Shown: positions 1 to 11,554 of the stretch, one piece after another | How positions within the stretch are numbered: the first letter of the stretch is position 1 | How the letters are laid out: each line of letters starts with the position of its first letter | From: Daucus carota subsp. sativus | Taxonomy: Eukaryota; Streptophyta; Magnoliopsida; Apiales; Apiaceae | Assembly: GCF_001625215.2 (NCBI RefSeq) | Contig: NC_030383.2 | Coordinates: 40,606,380 to 40,670,379 of the forward strand | DNA: 64,000 bases | Direction: 5' to 3' | Position numbers and translations under genes: made by a program | Notes under the pieces: generated by a model | The model's input: only the letters and a program-made list of their open reading frames with translations | The model's database searches: none | What the model was told of the DNA's origin: nothing

Positions 1-1875
1 TTTGTAAGCCAGGTGGGAATGCTTTATGTTTCCGCATTTTGCATACATGTCCACCAAGGCTGCTCCGATGTAAAAATCTGATTCGTAACCAAATCTGATT
101 GAATGAGCATGAACCTGTTTACCTCTCTCTAGTGTTGCTAATCTCGAGCAAGAAGTTAAAATTGATCCAATTGTGTAAATGTCAGGATGCAGGTTTGAAG
201 AATGCATTTTAGAAAACATTTCAAGAGCCAATTCATGGCAGCCATTTTCTACAAGGCCAGCAATAATGCCATTCCATGTATACACGTTCGGTTTAAATCC
301 ATCTACTTTCATCTCCTGAAGACTAACTAGGATATGTTCAGTCTGATTGCAGCGAGAATATCCAGAGATCAAAGCATTCCATGTAGCCAAATCTCTTTCA
401 CTCACTTCATCAAAAGAAGTTCGAGCTGACTTTATGTCCTGACATTTGCTGTACATTTTTACCAATGATCCACCCACAAAAGGATTTGATTGCAGACCTC
501 TAACAATGGCATGTGCATGTATCTCTTTCCCTAATCTTGTTAAACCAATATCAGTACAAGCAGTGAGAACGCTTCCTAGAGTGAAAGAATTGGTTGCAAC
601 ACAATCATGCCTCAGCAGATCTATAAACATTATCAGCGCCTCCCGGAACAGAGAGTTATCAACATAACCTGAGATAATCAAGTTCCAGGATATGATATTC
701 CGCTCAAGCCTGTTTAATTCCATCTGATCAAAGAGTCTTCTAGCCTTTGAAATTTCTCCTGCCTCGCAATAAGCAACAATCATTGTATTATAACAGACAG
801 CATTTTGCACAGAAAATTTTGAAAATATCCTAACAGCACTACTCACATCTTTACACCTCCTGTATACATCCAACAATCCATTAACAACAATTTGATTACC
901 CATCAATCCTCTCCTCACTATAAAGCCATGCACTTCTCTGCCCAATCTTAGTTTATTTAATCTAGCACAAGAAGGAAGAACACTAGCTAGTGTTCGAGCA
1001 TTAGGCTCAACTCCAGCAGCTTGCATCCTCCCTAGAATCTCTATAGCTTCCTCATCAAGTCCATTCTGCGAGCATCCACTAATAACAGCACTCCAAGAAA
1101 CAATATTCGGACTCAGATTATCCTCAAATGACATTTTCTGCATAAACTGTAACGCTTCATCCACCTTGCCATTCGCAGCACAAGCTGCAATCATAGTATT
1201 CCATGATACAAAATCTCTCCCCGACATATTACCCCAAACTCTAACCGCATCATCCAAGCTCCCACATTTACCATACATATCCATGAGAGCATTACCCACA
1301 TACACATTCATATCAACTTCACTTTTTATAACAATCCCGTGAAACTGCCTTCCCAGTTCCACACTACACAATCCAATACAAATCTTCAAGAGCAATGGAA
1401 ACACGAAAAACTCTAACTCCAAATCCTCAACCTGCATCCCCAGAAACATCAGAAAAGCATCCTCAAAAAACCCATGATCCACATAAGCACCAATAATAGC
1501 AGTCCATGAGTACAAGTTTCTTTCAGTCATCTCATCAAACAGCGTGACTGCATCATCTAAACACCCACATTTCACATACATTTGAAGCAATTTAGTCTCA
1601 ACAAATACATGTCCTCGAAACCCATTTTTCAGTGCCTGAGCATGAACTTGTTTCCCAAATCTTGCGCAATAACATGAGTCGAGTGTATTAGCATAAGTTG
1701 CTGAATCGAGAGAGTTGTCTACTTGAGATATTATACTACTTTTGCTTGACAGTGATTGAGTGGGGAAACGACGTAGCTTTGGTGGAATGAAATTGAGACG
1801 CTTGGATTCAATGGCCGGTGGTGATGGAAGTTTCGGTGGTGGCGCGTGACTCACAAGTTCCATCAGGGAGGCCAT
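1..1875 (-). CDS. PLS-type pentatricopeptide repeat protein, 3' end beyond window
   Basis: The minus frame is open for 625 codons from an ATG at 1875 to base 1, with no intron and no stop, so the C-terminus lies outside. The first ~45 residues are rich in Ser, Pro and basic residues and poor in acids, like an organelle transit peptide (inferred). From about residue 60 the protein is a run of PPR motifs: [49 protein letters not shown] and [10 protein letters not shown] recur about every 31-36 residues. The mixed repeat lengths and YAKCG/GKQVHA blocks mark the PLS class. Such proteins bind single-stranded organelle RNA for editing or processing. Whether an E or DYW tail follows cannot be seen. 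Intronless structure is usual. The exact orthologue is not assigned. Confidence 0.93.
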   Translation of the reverse strand, partial: MASLMELVSHAPPPKLPSPPAIESKRLNFIPPKLRRFPTQSLSSKSSIISQVDNSLDSATYANTLDSCYCARFGKQVHAQALKNGFRGHVFVETKLLQMYVKCGCLDDAVTLFDEMTERNLYSWTAIIGAYVDHGFFEDAFLMFLGMQVEDLELEFFVFPLLLKICIGLCSVELGRQFHGIVIKSEVDMNVYVGNALMDMYGKCGSLDDAVRVWGNMSGRDFVSWNTMIAACAANGKVDEALQFMQKMSFEDNLSPNIVSWSAVISGCSQNGLDEEAIEILGRMQAAGVEPNARTLASVLPSCARLNKLRLGREVHGFIVRRGLMGNQIVVNGLLDVYRRCKDVSSAVRIFSKFSVQNAVCYNTMIVAYCEAGEISKARRLFDQMELNRLERNIISWNLIISGYVDNSLFREALIMFIDLLRHDCVATNSFTLGSVLTACTDIGLTRLGKEIHAHAIVRGLQSNPFVGGSLVKMYSKCQDIKSARTSFDEVSERDLATWNALISGYSRCNQTEHILVSLQEMKVDGFKPNVYTWNGIIAGLVENGCHELALEMFSKMHSSNLHPDIYTIGSILTSCSRLATLERGKQVHAHSIRFGYESDFYIGAALVDMYAKCGNIKHSHLAYK

Positions 1876-1940
1876 AATTAAACTTTTGAATCATGGGCAG
1901 TACTTCGTTTGTGTTCACTTGAAAGTGAATGGAATGGAAA

Positions 1941-1997
1941 GAGAATAGAATGAATTTTGTATTTGAATGGAAGGAGAATAGAATGAATTTTGTATTT
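1941..1997. repeat. 33-bp direct duplication upstream of the PPR gene
   Basis: A 24-bp string starting GAGAATAGAATG occurs at 1941-1964 and again at 1974-1997, unit 33 bp. It lies 66 to 122 bp upstream of the PPR start codon, in its probable leader or core promoter. No function is shown. Confidence 0.7.
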
Positions 1998-2156
1998 TAA
2001 AACCGTGTTGATCAAAAAAAATGTATATAATTTTTATTATTTCAATCATTCCAACTTTAATGTTTTAATTATAATTCTAATTCACATGTTTTGGAAAGAA
2101 TGCTCATTCTATTTCAACATCATGTTTCTTCACAATCTTTCTCACACAAAAATTAA

Positions 2157-3694
2157 GAGCTTATTGCAATTCGCATCCCTAGACTTCGGCCCAAAAATAC
2201 TTTAGTATGCAAACTTTAGATAATTGCACTTTGCCCCCACAGGTATTTTGTACGCGTCAATTTCCACCCTTTCCGTCAACATCCGTTAATTAATTATGTT
2301 TAACGTTAGTTTAGTTAGTTTAGGCCAGGGTAAAATTGGAAAATCCACAGAAATCAGACTAATCAACAACTATCTCAGAAATTGAAGATGAAATCAACAA
2401 ACAGAACCCATGGCAACAACTAGCAGGCCGACTCAGCTCTGGTTAAGAAACAAACTATAGATTCATCCTAACAAAACTTAAACCAACGCAAAGCAATAGC
2501 ACAATAAAACTCGATGTAACTAGTGTCACGAATTCAACAAGACAAGGCAAACCGATTCAGCCACTCAGAACAACCCAGGCTTGACTCGGCGCGAAAACAA
2601 TAAAGAACCCAACAGAAAAACGAACCCAGACTCGATTTATAAACTCAACAAGAGAACTCTAAAGAGAACAACGGATTACGAAAGCTAGCGACTCAACAGC
2701 CTATGAACTCAACAGACTCTGCAATGGTGACTCGGTAAAACTTGGTAATAGCACGACAGAATCACACATAGATTAAACAACACACCCCGACCCAGTGACC
2801 TAGTGACTCATTGCGACTCAGTGCAAAATCAGTGACGCAACTCGACTGGAAACTACTCACCTCAACAAGCGGATTCAATGAACAAACATGATCACTACTA
2901 TGGAATGAAGAGGGAAGATCTAGTTCACGAGTCGAAGTACACCGGGAATGTATTCTACCTCATTCTCTCCTTGCTCTTTACTCGAATTCAAGAAATAGCT
3001 GACAACTGGGCTTTAAATGTCTAATTAACTCATTAACACTGGGTTAATTCTTTAATTTTTATTAGGCTTAATGACTTTTTAGCCCTCGAAGTATGGGTGG
3101 AAATTCCGATGCGGCCTCGAAGTTTAAAAACGTACCTTTCAACCCTCAAAGTATCTTTGTCGTACCTTTTAGCCCTTTTAAAAATACCGGTATAAATCGG
3201 GGGATAAACTTGACAATTCATATTCGGGGTAAAGTTTGGGCGTACCTTTTCACCCTTAAAGTATACACATCGTTCATTTTAACCCCTAAAGAATACATTA
3301 AAATACATGAGATGTTCCTTTTAATTCTTAATGTTTAATGCCCCTTTTAACCCTCACGTGTGAAATGTCAACTTTGTTCACCCCGTTATATACCGGTATA
3401 CGCCATAAGGGCTAAAAGGTACGACAAAGATACTTTGAGGGTCGAAAGGTACGTTTTTAAACTTCAAGGCCGCATCGGAACATCCACCCAAACTTCAAGG
3501 GCTAAAAGGTCATTAAGCCTTTGTATTAAATGTCTAAATTGTCCTTGATATTTGATGGAACCGTTAAAATTAGACGGAAGGGGTGGGAATTGTCGCGCAC
3601 AAAATACTAGTGGGTAGCGAAGTGCAATTATCTAAAGTTTGCATACTAAAGTGTTTTTAAGCCGAAGTCTAGGGGTGCGAATTGCAATAAGCTC
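2157..3694. mobile_element. Non-autonomous Mutator-like element (MULE), 1.54 kb
   Basis: The ends are inverted repeats of more than 80 bp beginning GAGCTTATTGCAATTCGCA; the right end read in reverse matches with few differences. The element is flanked by a perfect 10-bp direct repeat, CAAAAATTAA, at 2147-2156 and 3695-3704. TIRs this long with a 9-11 bp duplication are diagnostic of MULEs. No transposase ORF is present. The interior 2330-3000 is non-repetitive and could be captured host DNA, but I recognise no gene in it. A second inverted-repeat element sits inside (3065-3519). Confidence 0.88.
3065..3519. mobile_element. Small MULE-type element nested in the 2157-3694 MULE
   Basis: Arms of about 140 bp face each other. 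The left arm begins GGCTTAATGACTTTTTAGCC and the right arm is its near-perfect reverse complement ending in CATTAAGCC. Flanking 9-mers TTTTTATTA (3056-3064) and TTTGTATTA (3520-3528) agree at 8 of 9 bases, fitting a MULE target duplication. The middle carries a short palindrome around TACCGGTATA. No coding capacity. Confidence 0.72.
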
Positions 3695-4331
3695 CAAAAA
3701 TTAACTACATTCATATTTTGTCACCATTATCTTATACTTTCTTCTTTCTCCTTAAAACTTCTATATAATTTTTCATTCTATTCTCCCCTCATTTCATTCC
3801 AGAAAGTGAACACAGCCTTAGTTCAAATGGTTGTTCCCTTGTCAGTAACATACTATTATCAACGAAGTTCTAAAATGGATAATTTAAGCTAACGGGTTTT
3901 CTATGATTTTTCTACACACAGTAATTGTTATTTTGATTGACTTGCGCTCTTCAATAATGATGAGCCTTTGTATTCATAATAACCTCACCAAATAAAATAC
4001 ATCAAAGTCATAAATTATAAATTATATTGCTTAGCATGTGTTCATGAACATAAACTAGAAAATCCTTTACAAAATAGTCCTTCTATTGTGCTGCTATCAA
4101 TTGTCCGGATTACACTTTTGAATTTATTCATTGATTCCCCCGTTATCATAATTTCAAATTTTAATGTTCTAAATAACATGACTCGAAAATATGATCCCGA
4201 ATATTCTTTATTAACCCTATGTCATCTTCCACACTCAACATAACTTCATGAACTGGTGGAGTGTTTTTTGCAGCTTCCGCACTCAACATTTTGCTATGTC
4301 CTTGGTCCCAAGACACCATTATTTAATAACA
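3695..4331. other. Intergenic and promoter stretch before NPF copy 1
   Basis: AT-rich, without a recognisable gene. It must contain the promoter of the transporter copy starting near 4332. No clear regulatory element could be singled out. Confidence 0.5.
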
Positions 4332-6655
4332 ATGAGTATCGCGAAAGAAGAAACAACTCGGATCAAACGTGAATCATCTGCATCTGCAGAAAGTGAAGAG
4401 TTTTTAATTTCTAAAGCAATAGGGATGGTCTTGATGGTAGTTACATATGTTTCTTTATGCAATTCATGTTATTCATGTGTTTCCTTTATACTTGGAGTGA
4501 AATGACCGAAGAGGTAAGGAATATTTTTGCGGAACCAACCTTAATTTGTTTATGCAGGTTCGTACACCAGATGTAGCAGTATAAAAAACCAGCCACTCTG
4601 TAAGATTCTACTTACGGAACTTGTTGGCTGAGCAATCGGAAATATGTTATTCCAGCTCATTGCAGGTTTGTTTCTCCCTTTCTATTAGCTCAGCAATCGG
4701 AAAAATGAAAAATGATATCTTTTTGTTTGCAAATGTACATGGCTACTTCCCACTTCATAATAATTACTGATAGCGGATTTTGGTTGTGTACATTGTTGCA
4801 AATTTAGGATGGGTCAACTTCTTGGAAGCCATTATAATGTGGGTGATGCAGACATACTTGACGGATGTTTGGCAACTAGGTGTTTCGCATGCTGCTGGCA
4901 TTATCAATGTCTGGAATGGAATAACATTTTTCTTGCCAATACCCTTCGCGTTCTTTGCTGATTCCTTTCTTGGAAACTTCTATACGCTCCTCATCTCCTG
5001 TTTTGCTGATGCCATTGTAAGTACCATGTGTAGTTGATTGTGATTTGTGCGTTTGTATATAGATCTATTAGTGTTGTAAAAATGACACGAAACATTTTCA
5101 CTATAGGGGCTCGGGGTCTTGACACTGTCAACACCTCGGTTTCTTGGGCCATGTAAGGAAAATAAGCCGGAATGCATTGGTGGAACTCAGAAAACGCTGT
5201 TTTACTTTGCTTTAGCTTTGATTGCAGCAGGAATAGCCAGTCGTAATGTATCCCAGGACCAATTTTTCAAAGAACAGCAAGGAGAAACCACGGAAAATAA
5301 TAAAAAAGAAGAAATTTGTGACTGTGGCTTAGGCCAAAAACTAGGCTGCTTTTTTATGGTAATTGTGATTGTAGTAAGCACTTTAGTCCTACCATTTATA
5401 CAATCATGGTCAGTCAAGTTTGGGTTTCCAGCAATATGTAGCCTCGTGGCGCTACTCGTCTTCTTGAATGGCCAGTTTTGGCATCCCTACCAACACAAAG
5501 GACCTCAGGGAAGCCCATTAACGACATTCTTCAGAGTCTTTGTGGCCGCCATATCCAAAAAGTCCATGAAACTCCCTGAGGAAAAAAATCTTTATCAGTC
5601 AGATGATCGTGCTGAGCTCACTCGTTCCCTTCGGTATACAACCTTTTTAGTTTATATACTTGATCAGTCTAGATGTTTTGTATAAATAACATAATTCATT
5701 ATGAATTCAAAACTGCAGGTGCTTGAACAAGGCTGCAATAATCTTACCAAGTCCATCGGAAGAAGAACAGAAATTGGATAAGTGGCACCTTTGCAGCGTG
5801 AGAGAAGTAGAGGACACCAAAGTCTGCCTTCGAATGGCTCCATTGTGTATTACCTTGATAGTCTGTGGATTTGTCCTCTCCCTCGGGAACACCTACTTTC
5901 TTGAACAAGCAAATCACCTAAATCAAACACTGGGCCGCCTCAGAGTTAACAGCATCATCTTCTTTTTCTTCTCTTTCGGTGCAAGTATCATTTCTACACG
6001 CATCTACCTCTTTGCCAAAGGATGGTCAGCCAAAGAGAAGAAAAAGTATTTCCCAATACTAGGAATAGGTCTCGCTTTAGTTACTTCCATTTTGTGCTGC
6101 ATTACTGCTGCAAAGGTTGAAACACGAAGATTAAAAGTGATAAGTAGCAAACCTGATCTACTAACAGACAACCCTTCCAAAGATACTAAAATTTCGATGT
6201 CAATGTTCACCTTGGTTCCACAATACCTACTTCTTGGAGTGTTTAATGGAATTTCATATACTTGCTATGAAGAATTATTCAAGACCAGATATCCATCAAC
6301 TATGGACAAGTACATACAGTATTTTACAACAGGATTGACAGGTATAGGAATTGCAGCTAGTTACTTGTCGGTGTATATAGTAGGAAAGGTGAGTGAGAAT
6401 GGAGGATCGAAGACAAATTGGTTCAAGCACACATTAAACCAGTGTCGTCTGGATAATTATTATTGGACTTTGGCAGTTATCAGCTCACTCAATCTCTTTT
6501 GTTACCTTATTATTGTTGCCCTGATTTTACCTGAACCGAAACCGAAACCGAAACCAGCCACAAGACTACAGAAGGTGCGAGAAATGCTCTGTACATGTGC
6601 TCGCTGTGTGTGTAAATGTGCTCGTTGTGTGTGTGTATGTACGCGGTGTTGTTAG
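4332..6655 (+). CDS. NRT1/PTR family (NPF) transporter, tandem copy 1
   Basis: Proposed exons: 4332-4436, 4774-5016, 5107-5633, 5719-6655, giving about 603 residues in one frame. Exons 2-4 align with copy 3 and have GT donors and AG acceptors at matching places. Exon 1 and the acceptor of exon 2 (4774, or 4808) are less sure. Family signs: WVMQTYLTDVW, HAAGIINVWNGI, PFAFFADSFLGNFYTLL, the long central loop after TM6, GLTGIGIAASYLS and YYWTLAVISSLN near the end. NPF proteins are plasma- or vacuolar-membrane proton-coupled carriers of nitrate, peptides, hormones or glucosinolates; the substrate cannot be told here. The usual ExxER proton-coupling motif of TM1 is not visible. The tail is odd: four KP pairs, then about 20 residues half of them Cys, encoded partly by a TG-rich repeat. 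Most resembles NPF5-type members, from memory only. Confidence 0.8.
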
Positions 6656-7690
6656 AAAATTAACTCCACATATGAGATTCAGGTAAAATATTATATATAT
6701 GCATGTAATTTTTTTTTGTATATTCATGTAAGGGTGCCTGACAAGTCGAAATAAAGTTATAAAATAAAAATTTCTCAATATATCTCAAACCCGAATATTT
6801 GGCCTCCGTGAACAACTAGGCTGAATTACTCACCAAAACAAGTCTGTAGCTGATTATCTCCAGGAGATACGCACCATCTCCGATCAACTCTCAATTGCAG
6901 GATCACCAACGTCTAATGAAGGTGGTGCAAATTCTGGCTGTTTAATCCTGTCTCAATAGAAATACAGCAGATCTGCTTCAGGATTCTTATATGAATGATA
7001 TTAATGGTTTACAAGTAAAATTTAACCTAACAAATAATCACAGCATGGCTTCCTTCACGCGTATACCATCACCAGCTACTGCTTAAACTTGACACTCTCT
7101 CACACCTCAAAGCCATAACCAAAAGCACACTATCACGCAACAAATTGAAGTCAATGTATATTTACTGTGCAATATAAAGTAAGAATTATATACAACTGAG
7201 CCATTCATTCTTAAAGTCTTGTATTACCAATTCAGCTGTTATGTAAATTAACCTAAAGCCAGCTACTTTTGCAGCCATATATATGGATGTGCAAAAAAAT
7301 ATTTAATAATTTATGAATTAGCTATTTTATATGTAAAATTTGCATGAAGCCATTAAAATTATTCTTTAATTATTTATTTATTTATTTATTTGATAAAGTC
7401 TTTTTATAAAAAAAATTCTTAAAACTTATGTAATAATAATCATATCTATCCAATAGCATAACAATAAAAGTTAAAAGGACATTTATATTGAAGGTCAAAC
7501 AAATTTATCTATTTAAAGAGCAAAATTATTAAAAAAACATCATTTAAACACTATTAAATTTAGATGACAAACAATATATATTATTCAGCATTCAGATATT
7601 TAATTCATTCATATCATTCCAATAATCAGATATTTTAATCAATTAGATGTAACTCATTCAGATTTGCCAAATGACCTTAACTCTCTAATT
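6656..7690. other. AT-rich intergenic DNA, no gene seen
   Basis: Between NPF copies 1 and 2. It contains short TA and TTTA runs (around 7365-7395) and no ORF with recognisable homology. From about 7700 rightward it becomes similar to the 5' flank of copy 3. Confidence 0.5.
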
Positions 7691-7802
7691 AATATATTTT
7701 TTATATTTAAAAATAATAGCTGTGGTTCTGCACGGTTTACACGTTGGAATGTTTGTACTTCACCATCTATAGACTTGTATAACAGATACAATGCAGTGGA
7801 AG

Positions 7803-8092
7803 GCAGGGTGGCAGTTTCGGGTAACGGGTCGTGTTCGTGTCAGCAATCGGGTCGATTTCGAGTTGATTTCGGGTCAAGCTAAAATCACTTAAAATTGAAT
7901 AAAACTTAAAATTGAAATTATTAGAAACAAAATTAGAATTTCGGGTCATGTCGGGTCCATTTCGTGTCAAAACGGGTGATTTTCGGGTCACTTTCGGGTT
8001 TTGTCTCAGTAAATCGGGTTACGGGTTTGGGTCGGGTTCGGGTCGGGTTCGGGTCGGGTTCGGGTCGTGTCTGATATTGCCGGCCCTTTTGT
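7803..8092. repeat. GGGTC/GGGTTC-rich insertion
   Basis: Absent from the matching place in the copy 3 flank, so inserted in unit 1. It is dense in TCGGGT variants, ending in a regular run of (GGGTCGGGTTC) at about 8029-8066. Ends read AGGGTGGCAG and TGCCGGCCCTTT, weakly inverted, so it may be a small TIR element of the GGGCCGGCA type. No coding capacity. Confidence 0.55.
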
Positions 8093-8940
8093 GCAGCTAG
8101 TGTGAAATGCCATTGAGCAAGAAAGGGATTGATACTTAAACAAAATACTGTGGATTAACTCTTATATCCCCTGAACTCCTTTTAATATACTAGGGGTTTT
8201 CTGTACTAAATAAAGTAATCCACAATAAATAAATCTGTGTTAAGCCCAAGTCCTGAGCGGAGCTATTGATATCATACAACACTTTGTGCGTATAACAGGT
8301 TTAATTTGGGCGAACATATTAAATGGGATTATAATGTGGGTGACGCAGACTTACTTGGACGAATGTTTGGAAGCTAAGTGTTGCACACGCAGCTGGTATT
8401 ATCAACGTCTGGAATGGATTAACGTTCTTCTTATCAATACCTTTTGCATTCTTTGCCGACTCATTCCTTGGAAATTTCTATATGCTCCTGTTCTCCTGTT
8501 TTGTAGATACCATTATAAGTTATTTTGTAGTGTATGCTGTATACACATATCATATATAAGTGTATGTTTAAATATATATTATCAATATGTGTATCTATAA
8601 CGCTCAATTTGTCATAAAAGAGTTACTTCTCTACTATTCAGGGGTTGATGCTTCTAACTGTGTCAATGCCAGCATTCAATATCGGACAATGTAGCAAGTA
8701 TGAGCCAGAATGCATTAGTCGAACACAGAAAAACGTTTTTACATTTCTTTAGCTTTGATAGCATTGGCAGTACGCAGTCGCGTATCCCGGGTCCCATTCC
8801 TTGAAGAACAAGATGAAAAACAGAAAGAAGAAGCAACGGACAGTAACAAATAAATTGTAATTTTTGACTTCAGCTTGGGCCAACAATTAGGCTGCCTTGT
8901 CCTGGTGGTTGCTACTATAGGACGTTTTGTCTTGCCATTC

Positions 8941-10415
8941 TAGAAAGCAAGGATACTTCACTTGAGTGAAGAACTGCGTATGGAATACTTCACAGTGCGG
9001 GGGTGCGGCGGGGTGCGTATGGGATATGCCACGTGGAGTATCGGTGACGTTAGAGATGGGGATACGCCTTCCAATGTGATCTCCCAATCTCTCGGGCTTC
9101 TTCCAATTTCTATAACCCTTATTGACAAATGTCTCATTGTTTCCCCGAGCACCGCACTCATCTTTGAACAGGTAACAGAATAAGCAAAATGCAGCATCCT
9201 TTTGTATGCTATATTCCAACCAACTAGCATAATCTTTAAACCAAGAAACTTTAAACCTTCGCTTTTTCTTTCCAAATAATGTAAAAGGAAATACGTGGCT
9301 AACTAGTTGGAAAGGCCCATTTAGCAAATATGCTCGTCGAATTCTATCTTTCTCATTTAGAGAAATTTCGCTGATAGGTTTCCTCAGTCCCAGATCAACT
9401 TCAGTATCAGAAATATCAATTTTAATTGGAGACATATTAACTTCGGCAAGAGGAGTTGCTACTTCAGGTCATTGGATATATTAGCTTCTGAATCACTACT
9501 ACTTCTGGAATCACAGGATTACTATCAGATGGTTTAAGCCTCTTATAAAATCTTTCCATGACTATGGCTCAAATACTGAAATAAATAATATAAACTTATC
9601 TATTGAAAGAGGGATTCAAGCATTTGAGATTTTATTTAAGACACCACAATTCAAGCATTTGGGATTTTATTTAAGAGACAACAATTAACATACAAAATTG
9701 AGATTGGAATTTAGAATAGAGGCAAAGACACACTTACATATGGATATGATATATAGAAATAGAATGCCGATTGCCGATGCTCTTCGGTCTTCAGTTTATC
9801 ATCTTACCAAATTGCCAATGTTTCTTCAAGGTTTTAAGTTTTAAGTTTTAACCTCAAACCCCAAACTGAGGGGCTCAAATGTATGCACATGTCTGCTTAT
9901 GCTTAAGAGAATTGATCTATCATTTTTTTAACAATATATACGGGGGCAAGTGCAGATATTTACATAAACAAAAGTAAAAAAATTAAAAAAAATCAAAAAT
10001 AAAATTATTAGGTGGGCACGTGACCCCAAGGGTCCTTTGTATCCGCCTCTGGATACACGGGAATACGTAAAGTGGGGTGCGGGGATACATCATAATGGCA
10101 ATTTTCGTAATTTCCAGTAACTTTTTTTATAAAAAAAACAATTTAATTTACACAATTAAAAAACGTTAATTAGTCAAAATAAACAAATAACATACCTGTG
10201 TGTCTATATGAGTTGTATATATATCTACTCGTGTGTTTATATAAGTTGCAGATCTCTGCATCAGGTATATTTGTATTATTGGTGAGTGTGTGTGATACAC
10301 ACACACATATATTATTTTTAATATTTTGCCTTATCCCCCGCACTTGTATCCCCATATTTTTAATTTTTCTGAATTCTAGAATCTCTGTATCCTGCACCCG
10401 CACTCATGCTTTCTA
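8941..10415. mobile_element. hAT-type element inside NPF copy 2, 1.48 kb
   Basis: Comparison with copy 3 gives the exact boundaries: TTGCCATTC is interrupted and resumes as GCCATTCATAAAA. Ends are the inverted repeat TAGAAAGCA/TGCTTTCTA. GCCATTC is duplicated on both sides (8934-8940 and 10416-10422): 7 bp clear, with a possible degraded eighth base, where hAT elements normally make 8. Subterminal GTGCGGG-type repeats occur at both ends. A piece of a TTF-type hAT transposase is encoded on the minus strand. It lacks the catalytic and dimerisation regions, so it is non-autonomous. Confidence 0.85.
9066..9435 (-). pseudogene. hAT transposase N-terminal fragment (TTF-type zinc finger)
   Basis: The frame from the ATG at 9435 encodes about 120 residues typical of the N-terminus of plant hAT/ZMYM1-like transposases: IRRAYLLNGPFQ, then RRFKVSWFKDYASWLEYS, AAFCLFCYLF, and FVNKGYRNWKK with ERLGDHIG. 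After that homology stops, where full proteins continue for about 600 more residues with the RNase H-like DDE fold. It is the coding relic of the 8941-10415 element. Confidence 0.8.
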
Positions 10416-10775
10416 GCCATTCATAAAATTTTGGTCAATCAAGTTTGGCCTTACAGCAATATGTAGCTTGGTGGCACTATTCATTTTCTTAAGTGGCTTG
10501 TTTTAGCATCCCTACAAATGCAAAGGACCTCAGGGGAGCCAATTAACAACAATTATCAGTCTTTGTGGCCACTATACACAAAGAGTCCGAGAAACTCCCA
10601 AAAGATCGCAACAATGTAAAAAATTTTAAATGTCAGATGACCCTGTTCAGCTCACTCCTTCCCTCAGGTAGATGACACTTTAAAATTCATACATTACATC
10701 AGACAAATGTTCGTATCAATAAAATGCTATATTATTACTTTTACCTGCAGGTGCTTGGACAAAGCTTGCAAAGTC

Positions 10776-11554
10776 ACAGTACTTCCGCCTAGCTCTGTCA
10801 TATTGATTTCCCTACAGTACAATCACAAAATACATATTTTAGCAGTCTTTCTGAATTCCCACAGCAATAACAGAACACCGTTACTGAAGAACAAGAAGCA
10901 AAATTCAATGTAATTTCAGGCAACCCAAAGTGGCATTCATAAGTTGATCTTCTTCACAGATATTTCATCAGTTAATAAGTAAGAGTTACCTGCCACCGTC
11001 TCCAGACGCCCTCAAGCATAACAAGATGAAACAAACACAGGGATAGATTATGAAAATCATTTTTTATATAATAATTGACAAATAGCTGTGGTATGTTTTA
11101 CATGTCATCCGAAGCCAATTATGCCTTGTAAATTTATAATCAACTGATGTGATGGTCCAAAATGACCTGTTTTCATGTAGTCCGGCTCTCTAAAATAATC
11201 TATTTTGTATATTTTAAAAATATAGCTGTGGTTCTGCACGGTTTACACGTTTGACTGTTAGTAGTTCATCGTCTATGAGAAAAGAGTAGCTGCTGACTTG
11301 TATTACAGATACAATGCAGTGGAAGGCAAAGGAGAGTGCATCCACAGTAAAGGAGCATGATTATGCTGGAGTGAACTGACAATGGCAAGAAAGGAATTGA
11401 TACTTGGACAAGATGTTGCAGATCAACTTTTATTCTTCCTTTAGTATAAATCCTCTCAACTTTTAATAAACTGCTGGGTTTTCTACACCAGACACATTAA
11501 TCCACAATCAATAAATCTGCATTGAGCAAAGTTGTGAGCCCAGCAATTGATATC
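10776..11554. other. 3' flank of copy 2 and 5' flank of copy 3
   Basis: 10776-10960 matches the 3' flank of copy 3 (13757-14170). 11210 onward matches the flank of copy 2 and should hold the promoter of copy 3. No ORF with homology is seen. Confidence 0.6.

Larger units (their letters stand above)
8299..10775 (+). pseudogene. NPF transporter tandem copy 2, broken
   Basis: Homologous to copy 3 exon by exon. Exon 2 matches from 8299 but has an extra G near 8357, shifting the frame just after the TM1 block. Exon 3 (from 8641) has lost bases around 8740 and carries in-frame stops, for example in the loop near 8852. A hAT element splits exon 3 at 8940/10416, and it resumes to about 10668 with further single-base losses. 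Exon 4 is reduced to its first ~20 bases (10751-10775) and then runs straight into sequence that lies downstream of the stop codon in copy 3, so nearly all of exon 4 is deleted. It cannot encode a transporter. Confidence 0.88.

Noticed and set aside
8286..8600. 104-codon plus ORF in NPF copy 2
   Set aside because: It is the frameshifted read of transporter exon 2 running into the intron, not a separate protein.
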